Shown here piece after piece: positions 50,961 to 59,714 of a stretch of DNA of 64,000 bases. The position numbers were made by a program, and so were the translations under genes. A model generated the notes under the pieces. That model was not told where the DNA came from and made no database searches. It saw only the letters and a list, made by a program, of their open reading frames with translations. The first letter of the stretch is position 1. The number at the start of each line of letters is the position of its first letter. Source of the stretch: Sphingobacteriales bacterium (GTDB taxonomy: Bacteria; Bacteroidota; Bacteroidia; Chitinophagales; Chitinophagaceae); the NCBI GenBank assembly GCA_027484425.1, contig JAIXSZ010000027.1, positions 62,001 to 126,000 of the forward strand, written 5' to 3'.

Positions 50961-51404
50961 TTAAAAGCTCATTGGTTTTGGGCTCTGTGCCTGATGTGGA
51001 TGTTCTGCACCTTCATATACAAATAGTTTCTTGTACATAGCGCGTCCCATACGGTTTTTAGGCAGCATACCTTTTACGCCACGCTCAATAGCCAAATTTG
51101 GTCTGCGGTTAAGAAGTTCTTTTGCAGTTTCTATTTTCTGTCCACCTGGGTACATAGAGTAAGTCTGGTATTCTTTATCTTCCAGTTTGTTGCCGGTAAA
51201 CACCACTTTCGCAGAATTAACAACAATTACGTAATCACCACAGTCAAAGTGAGGAGTGTAGTACGCTTTGTTTTTGCCGCGCAGTACAGATGCAATTTTA
51301 GAACACATACGGCCCATAGTCTGGTTCGTAGCGTCTACAACATGCCAATCGCGTTTTACGATCGTTTCGTTGGCTGATTTTGTCTTAAAACTTAAGTGTC
51401 TCAT
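50961..51404 (-). CDS. rplM: 50S ribosomal protein L13
   Basis: uL13, 147 residues, with the family blocks WHVVDATNQTMGRMCSKIA, HFDCGDYVIVVNSAKV and GMLPKNRMGRAMYKKLFVY. First gene of the operon; the upstream region is shared with the divergent SusC operon. Confidence 0.97.
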   Translation of the reverse strand: MRHLSFKTKSANETIVKRDWHVVDATNQTMGRMCSKIASVLRGKNKAYYTPHFDCGDYVIVVNSAKVVFTGNKLEDKEYQTYSMYPGGQKIETAKELLNRRPNLAIERGVKGMLPKNRMGRAMYKKLFVYEGAEHPHQAQSPKPMSF

Positions 51405-51962
51405 TACTATTTAATGTTTTTTTAAACACCCGCCCTGTGAGGGGAAAGTTATTTTAATAAATTGGAGTGCGAAGGTAGTATCGTGTAGCGAAAGTGCCAA
51501 GAAATTTATTAAGAATTTTTATGCTGTAGTCATAACTTATTGATAATCAATGTAATTAAGGGAAAAATATTTTTGGTTGTCTGTGTTATTCATCTTTATT
51601 AGGTGGTGTCTTTTGCAGGTTTTTGCAAATAATCACTTTTCACTGAATCAGTAACAATCAATCTATACCACACTCGGAGTTCTTACTATTCGCTACAGCC
51701 CGATTGTCCTGCAGCCTATTATAGTTGCAATAATATATGCCTTCACGGGCACAAGTAATGCCGAGAGGGGGCGTTACAACAACAATAGGGTTCAAACAAG
51801 TGTCAGCATAACACCGAGTGTTAAGAAAAAACAAACGATTACTTTGTTTATTCGGTTACTTGTAATAAATTCACCCCCAAATACCAGTGCAGTTCTGCTA
51901 ATGCGGTGCGGCATGTAGTGTTTTTTTGCGACCAAAAGTTTATTTCAGATAAATATAAGAGT
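51405..51962. other. Divergent promoter region between rplM and susC-like
   Basis: About 560 bases with no gene. It holds the palindrome ATTGATAATCAAT near 51538-51550, whose core is the same TTGATAATCAA dyad seen in the 205-bp tandem repeat. An imperfect -7 box (TTTTTTTG, near 51921-51928) lies before the SusC-type gene. Confidence 0.5.
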
Positions 51963-54900
51963 ATGAAAAGAGTTAGTTTATTGTTTGTATTACTGTTAAC
52001 GATAGGCTTACAGGCATCTGCCCAGGAAACACAGACACATACTGTTTCCGGAAAGGTGCTTGATGAGCATGGCAAGGGTTTGCCGGGTGTAACGGTAGCT
52101 GCTAAAGGCTCTCGTGAAACAGTGGTTACAGACGTTAATGGTGACTTCATGTTTGAGGTGCCAGATGGGTCTACCACTATAATAGTAAATGCAATAGGCT
52201 ATGCTACTCAATATATAGAAGATGACGGACAGTCATTATCTGTATCGATGTATCCTATGTCTAAACAACTTGACGGTAACATTACTACTGCATTGGGTAT
52301 GAAGCGCGATAAGCGGGGTAGTGGCTATACTAGTACTTCTCTTGCTGAAGACGATTTGAATGCTGGTAGCAGCACAAGTATTATTTCAGGTTTACAGGGC
52401 AAAGTAGCCGGTGCAAACATCACTAGTTCTACCAATACTTTTGGTGGTTCCACACGTGTGGTGCTAAGAGGCGAAAAGTCGTTTCTTAAAAATAACAATG
52501 CACTCATAGTAGTAGATGGTGTAATCACTAATAACTATGACCGTACCATAAGCAAACTGAACGGTGCTAATGCGGGATTCAACGAGCTTAACCAAATAGA
52601 TTTCGGCAACAGTGCTAATGATATCAACACAGAAGACATAGAGTCTGTTACAGTACTGCCAGCAACAGCAGCTACTGCACTTTACGGTGCAATGGGGGCC
52701 AACGGTGCTATCATGTATACTACTAAAAAAGGTCGTCACAAAGGTGCTGGTAAGAATGGTAAGATGGATATCACCTTCAAAAGCACTTATTCACAGTCGG
52801 ATATTACCAAAATTCCACAAACACAAAGCTTATACGGACAAGGCAATATATACGATGCACAGGGCAACCAACTGAGCGAAAACCGCAGTTGGGGTCTACT
52901 GATGGATGGTCAGCTACGCCCATGGGGACAGGTGATAGATGGTAAACAATTGGTAAAACCTTACGAAAACCAAGAAAATAACCTTCGCAACTTTTTCAAC
53001 CACGGTAAAAACATCAACAACTATGTGTCTATAGCTGGTGGTAACGATAAGTCTGATTATTTACTAGCTATCAATACGGTAAATACATCAGGTGCTGTAC
53101 CTAATACATTCTATAACAGATACAATGTACGCTTTAGTGGTAGCACAGAGTTGAGCCGCAATCTTTACTCATCTGTTAATGTTAACTACCTCAACACATA
53201 TTCTCGTGTAGAAACAAGTGGTAATGGACCAGGGTCTGTAATCAACAACCTGTACCAGACTCCAAGAGACATTCCAACATGGGAGCTTGCCGACTTGAAC
53301 AATAAGTACTACTCTATGCAGTACTACGATACATCTGGTGCAGAGCGTTATGGTAATTATAATGGCTCTCATTTGAATCCATATTGGGCAGCAAAAAACT
53401 ATGACAACCGCAATAAAACTGACAGGGTTTTTGGTGATGTGAAGCTGGGCTACAAGAAGAATAATTGGCATATCTTCAACAGAATAAGTGTAGATGCAAC
53501 TTCAGACAGGTCTACTTACAACACACCACAGTATAATGTGACACCAGTAGACCAATCTTATTTGGGTGCAGGTTTCAGTTCAGCTGGTGGTCATACACAG
53601 TCAAACTACAACGGTCTTCGCTTGTACAACGACCTTATAGCTAACTATAACACACAGCTCAATCGCAATTTTGGTATGAATGCATTTGTAGGTCACAACC
53701 TTACTATGCAGCGCGATGAAACATTGGCAAGCATCATAGACCCAGCAAATGGTGGCTTGATAATGCCTAATTTTTACAATTTCAGCAATGCTGCAGGAAC
53801 TGTAACTAGCTACAACAATACGCTTAACCGTCGTACGGTAGGAACATTTGCTAACGTAGCATTCAACTATCAGCGCGAATTGTACTTAGAGCTTTCTGGC
53901 CGCAACGATTGGACCTCTACATTGATCACTGGTCGCAATTCTTTCTTCTTCCCTGCTGTTAATGCAGCTTGGGTGTTTACAGAAAAAATGAACGGTAAAG
54001 CATTTAATGAGCACTTCCTTAACTATGGTAAAGTGCGTATTTCTGCTGGTGGTACTGGTAATGATGGTATACCATACGCTAACAACAATGCTGGCTACGT
54101 AAACACTCCTGTAAGATCGGCTTATGGTGCGGTGGGTACACCACTAGGTGTCAACATGTATCAGTTGGGTACTTCTTTTGGGAACAACAACCTAGGCCCA
54201 GAGCGTACACGCGAGTTTGAAGTAGGTTCTGATCTTTCTTTCTTGCGTGATAAAATCAATGCTTCTTTTACTTATTACAGATCTTATACCACCAACGTAA
54301 TAGCTGCAGTAACATTGCCAGCATCTTCTGGTTTTGCTACCAACTTTACTAATATAGGTGATGTATCAAATAATGGTGTGGAATTGACTTTGAGAGGAAC
54401 ACCAATTTCTACCCGTTACGGATTGAAGTGGGAACTCTTCGGTACTTACACCCACAACAAAAACACTGTAGAAAGAATCAATGCTGGTGTTGAAAATGTT
54501 ATACTAGGTGGATTCAATGGCATGGCAGTAGTAGCTGCTGAAGGTCGTCCATTGGGTTCGTTTTATGCATCTGATATAGAATACTGGAAAGACCCAAAAG
54601 GTACATGGCACGCAGTAGTAGACCCTACAACAGGTTTGCCTGTACCCACCAAAGATCCAGTATATAAAGGATCATTCCAGCCTAAGTTTATGGCATCTTG
54701 GGGTACTGACCTGAGTTACAAAGGACTACGTTTACATGCATTATTTGTAACCAAACAAGGAGGTAAATTCTACAGCCAAAACAAAATGAACATGGATGAG
54801 AATGGTACTTCTGAACCAACCACTGTAAATGGTCGCAACCCTTATGTATGGCAAAACTCTGTTTATCAGGTGCCTAACACCAACATTTACTTGCCAAATA

Positions 54901-55223
54901 CCACAAGGTTCTCTCCTTATGAGTACTATACTCAGCAGGCACAGGCTTTGCCAGCACAAGGCATAGTAGATGCTAGCTATGTAAGACTACAAGAATTGTC
55001 GCTGTCTTACAAAATACCACAGAAGTATTATGAGCGCAGTCCCTTCGGAGCACTTGAAGCAGGTGTGTTTGGAAACAATTTGTTGTTGTGGACTGCAAAT
55101 AGCAATAAATATGATGATCCTGAGGCGTTCTCTGCCGGTGCAATGGGCAACGGACAAGGATTTAACTATACAGCACGTCCTGTAATGAGGAATTATGGAG
55201 TGTTTGTAAAAGTTAATTTCTAA
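51963..55223 (+). CDS. SusC/RagA TonB-dependent transporter
   Basis: Outer-membrane nutrient importer, 1086 residues from ATG 51963. Signal peptide ends QASAQE; a carboxypeptidase-D-like domain (TVSGKVLDEHGKGLPGVTV) precedes the plug (about 110-240; LQGKVAGANITSSTNTFGGS and GALIVVD-like region) and the barrel, which ends RNYGVFVKVNF. Works with the SusD protein that follows. The ligand is unknown; there are no carbohydrate-active genes beside it, so it may import something other than a glycan. Confidence 0.95.
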   Translation: MKRVSLLFVLLLTIGLQASAQETQTHTVSGKVLDEHGKGLPGVTVAAKGSRETVVTDVNGDFMFEVPDGSTTIIVNAIGYATQYIEDDGQSLSVSMYPMSKQLDGNITTALGMKRDKRGSGYTSTSLAEDDLNAGSSTSIISGLQGKVAGANITSSTNTFGGSTRVVLRGEKSFLKNNNALIVVDGVITNNYDRTISKLNGANAGFNELNQIDFGNSANDINTEDIESVTVLPATAATALYGAMGANGAIMYTTKKGRHKGAGKNGKMDITFKSTYSQSDITKIPQTQSLYGQGNIYDAQGNQLSENRSWGLLMDGQLRPWGQVIDGKQLVKPYENQENNLRNFFNHGKNINNYVSIAGGNDKSDYLLAINTVNTSGAVPNTFYNRYNVRFSGSTELSRNLYSSVNVNYLNTYSRVETSGNGPGSVINNLYQTPRDIPTWELADLNNKYYSMQYYDTSGAERYGNYNGSHLNPYWAAKNYDNRNKTDRVFGDVKLGYKKNNWHIFNRISVDATSDRSTYNTPQYNVTPVDQSYLGAGFSSAGGHTQSNYNGLRLYNDLIANYNTQLNRNFGMNAFVGHNLTMQRDETLASIIDPANGGLIMPNFYNFSNAAGTVTSYNNTLNRRTVGTFANVAFNYQRELYLELSGRNDWTSTLITGRNSFFFPAVNAAWVFTEKMNGKAFNEHFLNYGKVRISAGGTGNDGIPYANNNAGYVNTPVRSAYGAVGTPLGVNMYQLGTSFGNNNLGPERTREFEVGSDLSFLRDKINASFTYYRSYTTNVIAAVTLPASSGFATNFTNIGDVSNNGVELTLRGTPISTRYGLKWELFGTYTHNKNTVERINAGVENVILGGFNGMAVVAAEGRPLGSFYASDIEYWKDPKGTWHAVVDPTTGLPVPTKDPVYKGSFQPKFMASWGTDLSYKGLRLHALFVTKQGGKFYSQNKMNMDENGTSEPTTVNGRNPYVWQNSVYQVPNTNIYLPNTTRFSPYEYYTQQAQALPAQGIVDASYVRLQELSLSYKIPQKYYERSPFGALEAGVFGNNLLLWTANSNKYDDPEAFSAGAMGNGQGFNYTARPVMRNYGVFVKVNF

Positions 55224-55246
55224 ACCTTAATCTTAAATAATTTCTT

Positions 55247-56776
55247 ATGTCAATTAATAAAAAGATCCTTGTTACTGCAGTTGCAGGTTTGGCATTGGGC
55301 ATGTCGTCTTGTAAAAAATACCTTGACGTAAACAACAACCCTAACATAGCTCAAAACGGTACTGTGAATACGCTGTTGCCAGCTGCTCAGCTATACATTG
55401 GCTCTGCAATGGGTACAGACCTTCAGATAAATGGTGCTATTTGGTCACAGTTCTGGACTCAATCTCCAGATGGCAAAGAGTATATCCCTTTTGACCAGTG
55501 CGACCCAAAAGCAGCAGCATACGATGTGGCATGGAAAAACCTGTATGCGGGTGCCAGTAACTTTTATGAGTTATACAAGGTAGCAGATGTACAGTATAAA
55601 GATCAGTACAAGGGTATTGCACTGCTGATGCAAGCTTATACTTTCCAGACTTTGACAGATGGCTGGGGAGATGTACCGTTTACAGAGGCACTACGCGGAC
55701 AAAACGCCGACGGTCATTTGGTAAATCCTAAGTATGATTCACAAAGAGTAGTATACAGAGGTATTCTCAGTTACATAGATTCTGCTACCAGCATCATGTC
55801 TAAAGGCAACAACTCTGCCCCAGGCACAGATGATCTGATATATGGTGGTAACATGAACAAATGGATGCGTTTTGCCAATACATTGAAGTTGCGTACCATA
55901 CTCCGTATGTCTGCTGTAGATCCTGTTTATGCTCAGGCAATGATGGATACACTTTACAAATACAATCCACAGTTCTTAGCAGAGGGTGACGATGCAGTTA
56001 TCAGATTCGGTAACGGATCAAATAATAGAAATCCATTGTATGCTGAGTTGAGTTCGGTAGAGTTGGGTGGTGTTCAGCAAATAGCAGGTAGCAAAACTGT
56101 TATTGATAGCATGAATAGCAACAACGACTACAGAGGCTTGGCATTTTATACCCCTGTCAGCATGATGGGTTTAGTGGGTGTTACACAGAGTGAATACGAT
56201 ATTGCACTTCCTTCAGGTTCTTTTTCTATACCCAGCGTTTACACTGGTGCTAATGCTACAAGTATGTCGTCTGCAAATGCAGCTGTAGTTTTACTGAGTA
56301 GTTGGGAGAGTTACTTCTTGCAGGCTGAAGCTATTGCAAGAGGAATGGTAACAGGCGATGATGCAATGATGTTCTACTCTGGTATACGTGCTAGTTATGT
56401 ATACAACAGTACAGCTATCCAATCAGAAGCAGGTTTGTCTGCTACTACTGCATACAATAGGTATGTAAATGGCGATGTGACATTATCTATAGCACCAGCT
56501 CGCTGGGCTGCCTATCCTGTAGGCGGAACTATAGATAATAAAGTACGTTTCATTATTACGCAGAAGTGGTTTGCAATGGCAGGTCATCAGGGTTTTGAGG
56601 CATGGACAGAGTTGCGTCGTACAGGATATCCTGATTTCATAGTGACTCCTAGAAACAGCCGTACTGGTGATAAAGTGCCGTCAAGATTTTTGTATCCTGC
56701 TTCAGAGGCAGCTACCAATTCAAATTATCCTGGTTTGATACCTGTTACAGCAGGTATATGGTGGGATGCCCTATAA
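55247..56776 (+). CDS. SusD/RagB-family surface lipoprotein
   Basis: A 509-residue lipoprotein (lipobox Cys22 in GMSSCKK), the lid that captures ligand for the SusC channel. Family features: KYLDVNNNPNIAQN at the start, the TPR-like helical core, and LRRTGYPDF near the end (ITQKWFAMAGHQGFEAWTEL). It looks like the SusD-like_2 type. Follows SusC after 23 bp. Confidence 0.93.
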   Translation: MSINKKILVTAVAGLALGMSSCKKYLDVNNNPNIAQNGTVNTLLPAAQLYIGSAMGTDLQINGAIWSQFWTQSPDGKEYIPFDQCDPKAAAYDVAWKNLYAGASNFYELYKVADVQYKDQYKGIALLMQAYTFQTLTDGWGDVPFTEALRGQNADGHLVNPKYDSQRVVYRGILSYIDSATSIMSKGNNSAPGTDDLIYGGNMNKWMRFANTLKLRTILRMSAVDPVYAQAMMDTLYKYNPQFLAEGDDAVIRFGNGSNNRNPLYAELSSVELGGVQQIAGSKTVIDSMNSNNDYRGLAFYTPVSMMGLVGVTQSEYDIALPSGSFSIPSVYTGANATSMSSANAAVVLLSSWESYFLQAEAIARGMVTGDDAMMFYSGIRASYVYNSTAIQSEAGLSATTAYNRYVNGDVTLSIAPARWAAYPVGGTIDNKVRFIITQKWFAMAGHQGFEAWTELRRTGYPDFIVTPRNSRTGDKVPSRFLYPASEAATNSNYPGLIPVTAGIWWDAL

Positions 56777-56807
56777 TATAGTATACTACAAAAACAATTA
56801 TCAGAGA

Positions 56808-57455
56808 ATGAAGAAGTTATTCATATTTTCCGCTTTTGCAGCATTAGCTTTTGCAGGTTGTAAAAAGAAAGAAGCTACAGTATCATCATTGCACAACTAC
56901 TCAGTGCCTACTATATTGTTGCCAGACGGCCACTACTATAGTATACCAGTGGGAGGAGTACTGTCTATAACTGATGCCACAGCTTACGATTCTTTCTACA
57001 ACGAAGTATGTACGGTGGTTTATGACCAGAGCAGTCTGGATAACACAATACCAGGGGCATATGAGGTGTTGGCTCAGGCTAAGAATAAGTATGGTATGCT
57101 GGCTACCAAGAAAATATATGTAGCAGTAACTGATATACCAGAAACTGTAAACCTAGCCGGAAAATATCTGCGTGTAGCTACTGACGATACCGTAACCGTT
57201 ACTATGCTTGCAAATGGTTTGTATCAGACATCAGATGTAGCAGCTAATGGTGCTGCAGACACTACTCATGTCATCACTGGACATTTTGTACAGACATCAA
57301 ATGTTGCACTGAGCATGCCTACACAAACTTCTAAATTCGGTAGCTTCTTTGGCACAAATGGTGTTGTAAACATGACGCCCGGCGACACTACTCTGGAGTA
57401 CATAGTTCGTAATAACTCATTTGCACCAGTAACTAGAGTATTCAAGAAATTGTAG
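56808..57455 (+). CDS. DUF5011-type lipoprotein of the SusCD operon
   Basis: A 215-residue lipoprotein from ATG 56808 (lipobox Cys18 in AFAGCKKK). An Ig-like segment (SYSIPVGGVLSIT-like strand, then YEVLAQAKNKYGMLATKKIYV) is followed by a C-terminal part with TPGDTTLEYIVRNNS. This matches the third-gene surface lipoproteins of SusCD loci. The open frame overlaps the SusD end, but the ATG follows it. Probably binds the same ligand. Confidence 0.75.
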   Translation: MKKLFIFSAFAALAFAGCKKKEATVSSLHNYSVPTILLPDGHYYSIPVGGVLSITDATAYDSFYNEVCTVVYDQSSLDNTIPGAYEVLAQAKNKYGMLATKKIYVAVTDIPETVNLAGKYLRVATDDTVTVTMLANGLYQTSDVAANGAADTTHVITGHFVQTSNVALSMPTQTSKFGSFFGTNGVVNMTPGDTTLEYIVRNNSFAPVTRVFKKL

Positions 57456-57481
57456 TTTTTTGCTTCAACAAATAATAATTG

Positions 57482-57515
57482 CATCCCTACCTTTATTGGT
57501 GGGGATGTTTGTTTG
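57482..57515 (+). terminator. Terminator of the SusCD operon
   Basis: Ten-base stem CATCCCTACC / GGTGGGGATG (one G-U pair), loop TTTATT, with a T-rich tail. Confidence 0.8.
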
Positions 57516-57565
57516 TAGATAACCTGCTATTATACTCCCTACCTATAACCTAACCTATTTACTGT

Positions 57566-57573
57566 TACCTTTG
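57566..57573 (+). promoter_or_regulatory. -7 box TACCTTTG of the cystathionine gene
   Basis: Perfect TAnnTTTG match, 21 bases before ATG 57595. Confidence 0.5.
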
Positions 57574-57594
57574 CAATCGAATAAATTTAAAAGA

Positions 57595-58749
57595 ATGAAC
57601 AACAATAATTACAAGTTGGATACAAAGCTCATACACGCAGGTATAGAGCCAGACCCCACAACAGGTGCTATCATGACACCTATTTACCAGACATCTACTT
57701 ACGTGCAGGCAGCACCAGGCGACCACAAAGGTTATGAATATGCACGCACCCAAAACCCTACTCGCACTGTGCTACAAAATGCACTGGCTGCTATAGAAAA
57801 TGGTCAGTATGGTTTGTGTTTTGGTAGTGGTATGGCAGCTACCGATGCTGTTATAAAACTGCTACAACCCGGCGATGAGGTTATTGTATCTAACGACCTA
57901 TACGGTGGTACCTACAGAATAATGACCAAAGTTTTTGCTAATTATGGTATCAAGTTTCACTTCATATCTATGCAGGATGCTCAGGATATCATACCCGTGG
58001 TGAATGCTAATACCAAAATGATTTGGATAGAGACGCCTACCAACCCAATGCTGAATGTGATAGACATAGCTGCTTGTGCTGCTATAGCAAAAGCACACAA
58101 TCTGCTGCTGGTATGCGACAACACATTTGCGTCGCCCTATCTTCAAACCCCATTGGATCTCGGTGCTGACATTGTGCTGCATTCTGCTACTAAGTACCTC
58201 GGTGGTCACTCTGATGTAGTGCATGGTGCACTAATAGTAAACGATGCATCGCTCGATGAGCGTTTGCGCTTTATACAAAATAGTTGCGGTGCCGTTCCAG
58301 GTCCGCACGATTGCTGGCTGGTATTGCGTGGTATCAAAACCCTACACGTACGTATGCAGCGTCACTGCGAAAATGGAGAGGCTGTAGCGCGCTACCTTAA
58401 AGCACATCCCAAGGTAGGAAAGGTATTGTGGACAGGATTTGAAGAGCACCCTAATCATGATGTGGCACGCAAGCAAATGCGTGGTTTTGGTGGTATGATT
58501 TCCTTTACGCTGAAGAATGATAGCATAGATGAAGCCATAGCAGTACTGAGCAAAACCAAACTCTTCGCTCTTGCCGAATCTTTGGGTGGTGTAGAGTCGT
58601 TAATAGGTCATCCGGCTACTATGACACATGCATCAATTCCACGCGAGGAAAGGGTGAAAAATGGTCTTGTAGATTCACTCATTCGCCTGAGTGTAGGTAT
58701 AGAGGCAATAGAAGACCTGATAGCCGATTTGGAGCAAGCAATTGGATAA
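57595..58749 (+). CDS. Cystathionine gamma-synthase/lyase-type PLP enzyme
   Basis: A 384-residue Cys/Met-metabolism PLP enzyme. The PLP lysine is Lys200 in LHSATKYLGGHSD; other blocks are YEYARTQNPTR, FGSGMAATDA, NDLYGGTYR and IETPTNPMLNVID. It may act as cystathionine gamma-synthase, gamma-lyase or beta-lyase; the family cannot be split by eye. ATG 57595 is chosen since the frame upstream overlaps the promoter box. Ends at a strong terminator. Confidence 0.9.
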   Translation: MNNNNYKLDTKLIHAGIEPDPTTGAIMTPIYQTSTYVQAAPGDHKGYEYARTQNPTRTVLQNALAAIENGQYGLCFGSGMAATDAVIKLLQPGDEVIVSNDLYGGTYRIMTKVFANYGIKFHFISMQDAQDIIPVVNANTKMIWIETPTNPMLNVIDIAACAAIAKAHNLLLVCDNTFASPYLQTPLDLGADIVLHSATKYLGGHSDVVHGALIVNDASLDERLRFIQNSCGAVPGPHDCWLVLRGIKTLHVRMQRHCENGEAVARYLKAHPKVGKVLWTGFEEHPNHDVARKQMRGFGGMISFTLKNDSIDEAIAVLSKTKLFALAESLGGVESLIGHPATMTHASIPREERVKNGLVDSLIRLSVGIEAIEDLIADLEQAIG

Positions 58750-58772
58750 TACGACAATCGTATAGTCACATA

Positions 58773-58802
58773 AAAAAACCACCTCTTTCGGGGTGGTTTT
58801 TT
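58773..58802. terminator. Bidirectional terminator
   Basis: Eleven-base stem AAAAAACCACC / GGTGGTTTTTT, loop TCTTTCGG, between two convergent genes. Its A and T runs let it act on both strands. Confidence 0.93.
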
Positions 58803-58829
58803 CGTAAGTATAATGTTATAAACTGGATA

Positions 58830-59546
58830 CTAGTTGTTAGGGGTAGCCGTCACGTAGCTGGCAGAGATTACACCATTTACAAAACGTACACCGGCCAGAG
58901 ACTCGATAGTATTGATGTCAACCTTGTGATTGGCAAGGTTGTCTTTACTATTAAATGGCTCAATGTTGTGGAACTGATAGCATAGATACTCATCAGTACT
59001 AGGGATGTATATTACCTTCCAGCACCATTCTGGTACTACTACATTGTTTTGATAGCCTATTACCCAGTTGCGACCTACAGTGCCAGAGAAAACCTTTACT
59101 TTCTTAAATTTTTTAGCTTTCAGCATTTCTTTCTGATGCAATTTCTCCCACAGGCTTTTGTGCAGGTTGGTTGGCATCGGCATGATGTTGGTGAAATAAT
59201 GGCTTTCTTGGTACGCATCTTTGTCGCAGTTATTTTCGTTAGTAGCCATCATGTGTGCCCCTTCAAACAATGTATTTCTATAATCGTTGGTTAGGTCTGT
59301 AACATCAGGTAATTGTGGGTCCGCAGCCAGTTTTATGGAGTTGTCACCTTTTAGTTTCGTACAATTAAACATGTCTGGTGTAAGTGAATAAACAACCAAT
59401 ACCGGTATGTGCTGAGACTTAGAGAAGTAAGAAGTGAAGTTCTGGTTTCTTACTTTCACAATGTCTTGTGCATAACTGCTGAAACTAAGAGCAGTCAGCA
59501 ATACAAACAATAGTTTTGAAGTGCGCTTTAAAATTACTTTATGCAT
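58830..59546 (-). CDS. Secreted endonuclease-G-like protein, active site altered
   Basis: A 238-residue protein with a signal peptide (SFSSYAQD). The layout follows DNA/RNA non-specific (beta-beta-alpha-metal) endonucleases: HIPVLVVYSLTPDM, then FEGAHMMATNENN where the family has DRGHMAP, then SHYFTNIMPMPTNLHKSLWEKLH, where N120, N127 and W133 match the family's NxxPQ...N..W. The catalytic His98 is kept, but the Asp-Arg before it is changed to Glu-Gly-Ala. Could be a divergent nuclease or an inactive relative. Confidence 0.6.
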   Translation of the reverse strand: MHKVILKRTSKLLFVLLTALSFSSYAQDIVKVRNQNFTSYFSKSQHIPVLVVYSLTPDMFNCTKLKGDNSIKLAADPQLPDVTDLTNDYRNTLFEGAHMMATNENNCDKDAYQESHYFTNIMPMPTNLHKSLWEKLHQKEMLKAKKFKKVKVFSGTVGRNWVIGYQNNVVVPEWCWKVIYIPSTDEYLCYQFHNIEPFNSKDNLANHKVDINTIESLAGVRFVNGVISASYVTATPNN

Positions 59547-59568
59547 ATATACCTTTTGTACAAGTTAG

Positions 59569-59576
59569 CAAATTTA
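59569..59576 (-). promoter_or_regulatory. -7 box TAAATTTG
   Basis: Perfect TAnnTTTG match on the minus strand, 22 bases before the start of the endonuclease-like gene. Confidence 0.5.
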
Positions 59577-59714
59577 CACGAAATAGCTTGTAAGGGATAA
59601 AAATAGGACTTTCACCGAATTTTTTATAATTAAATCCCCGATTTTGTAACATTATTCTATTTTTCTGTTTTCTAGGCGCATTTGTTGCCGTTTTCACGAC
59701 CTATTTTCTATTTT

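Noticed and set aside
51963-57455. Polysaccharide utilisation locus
   Set aside because: SusC and SusD are present, but no glycoside hydrolase, sulfatase or sensor lies beside them, so a glycan substrate is not supported.
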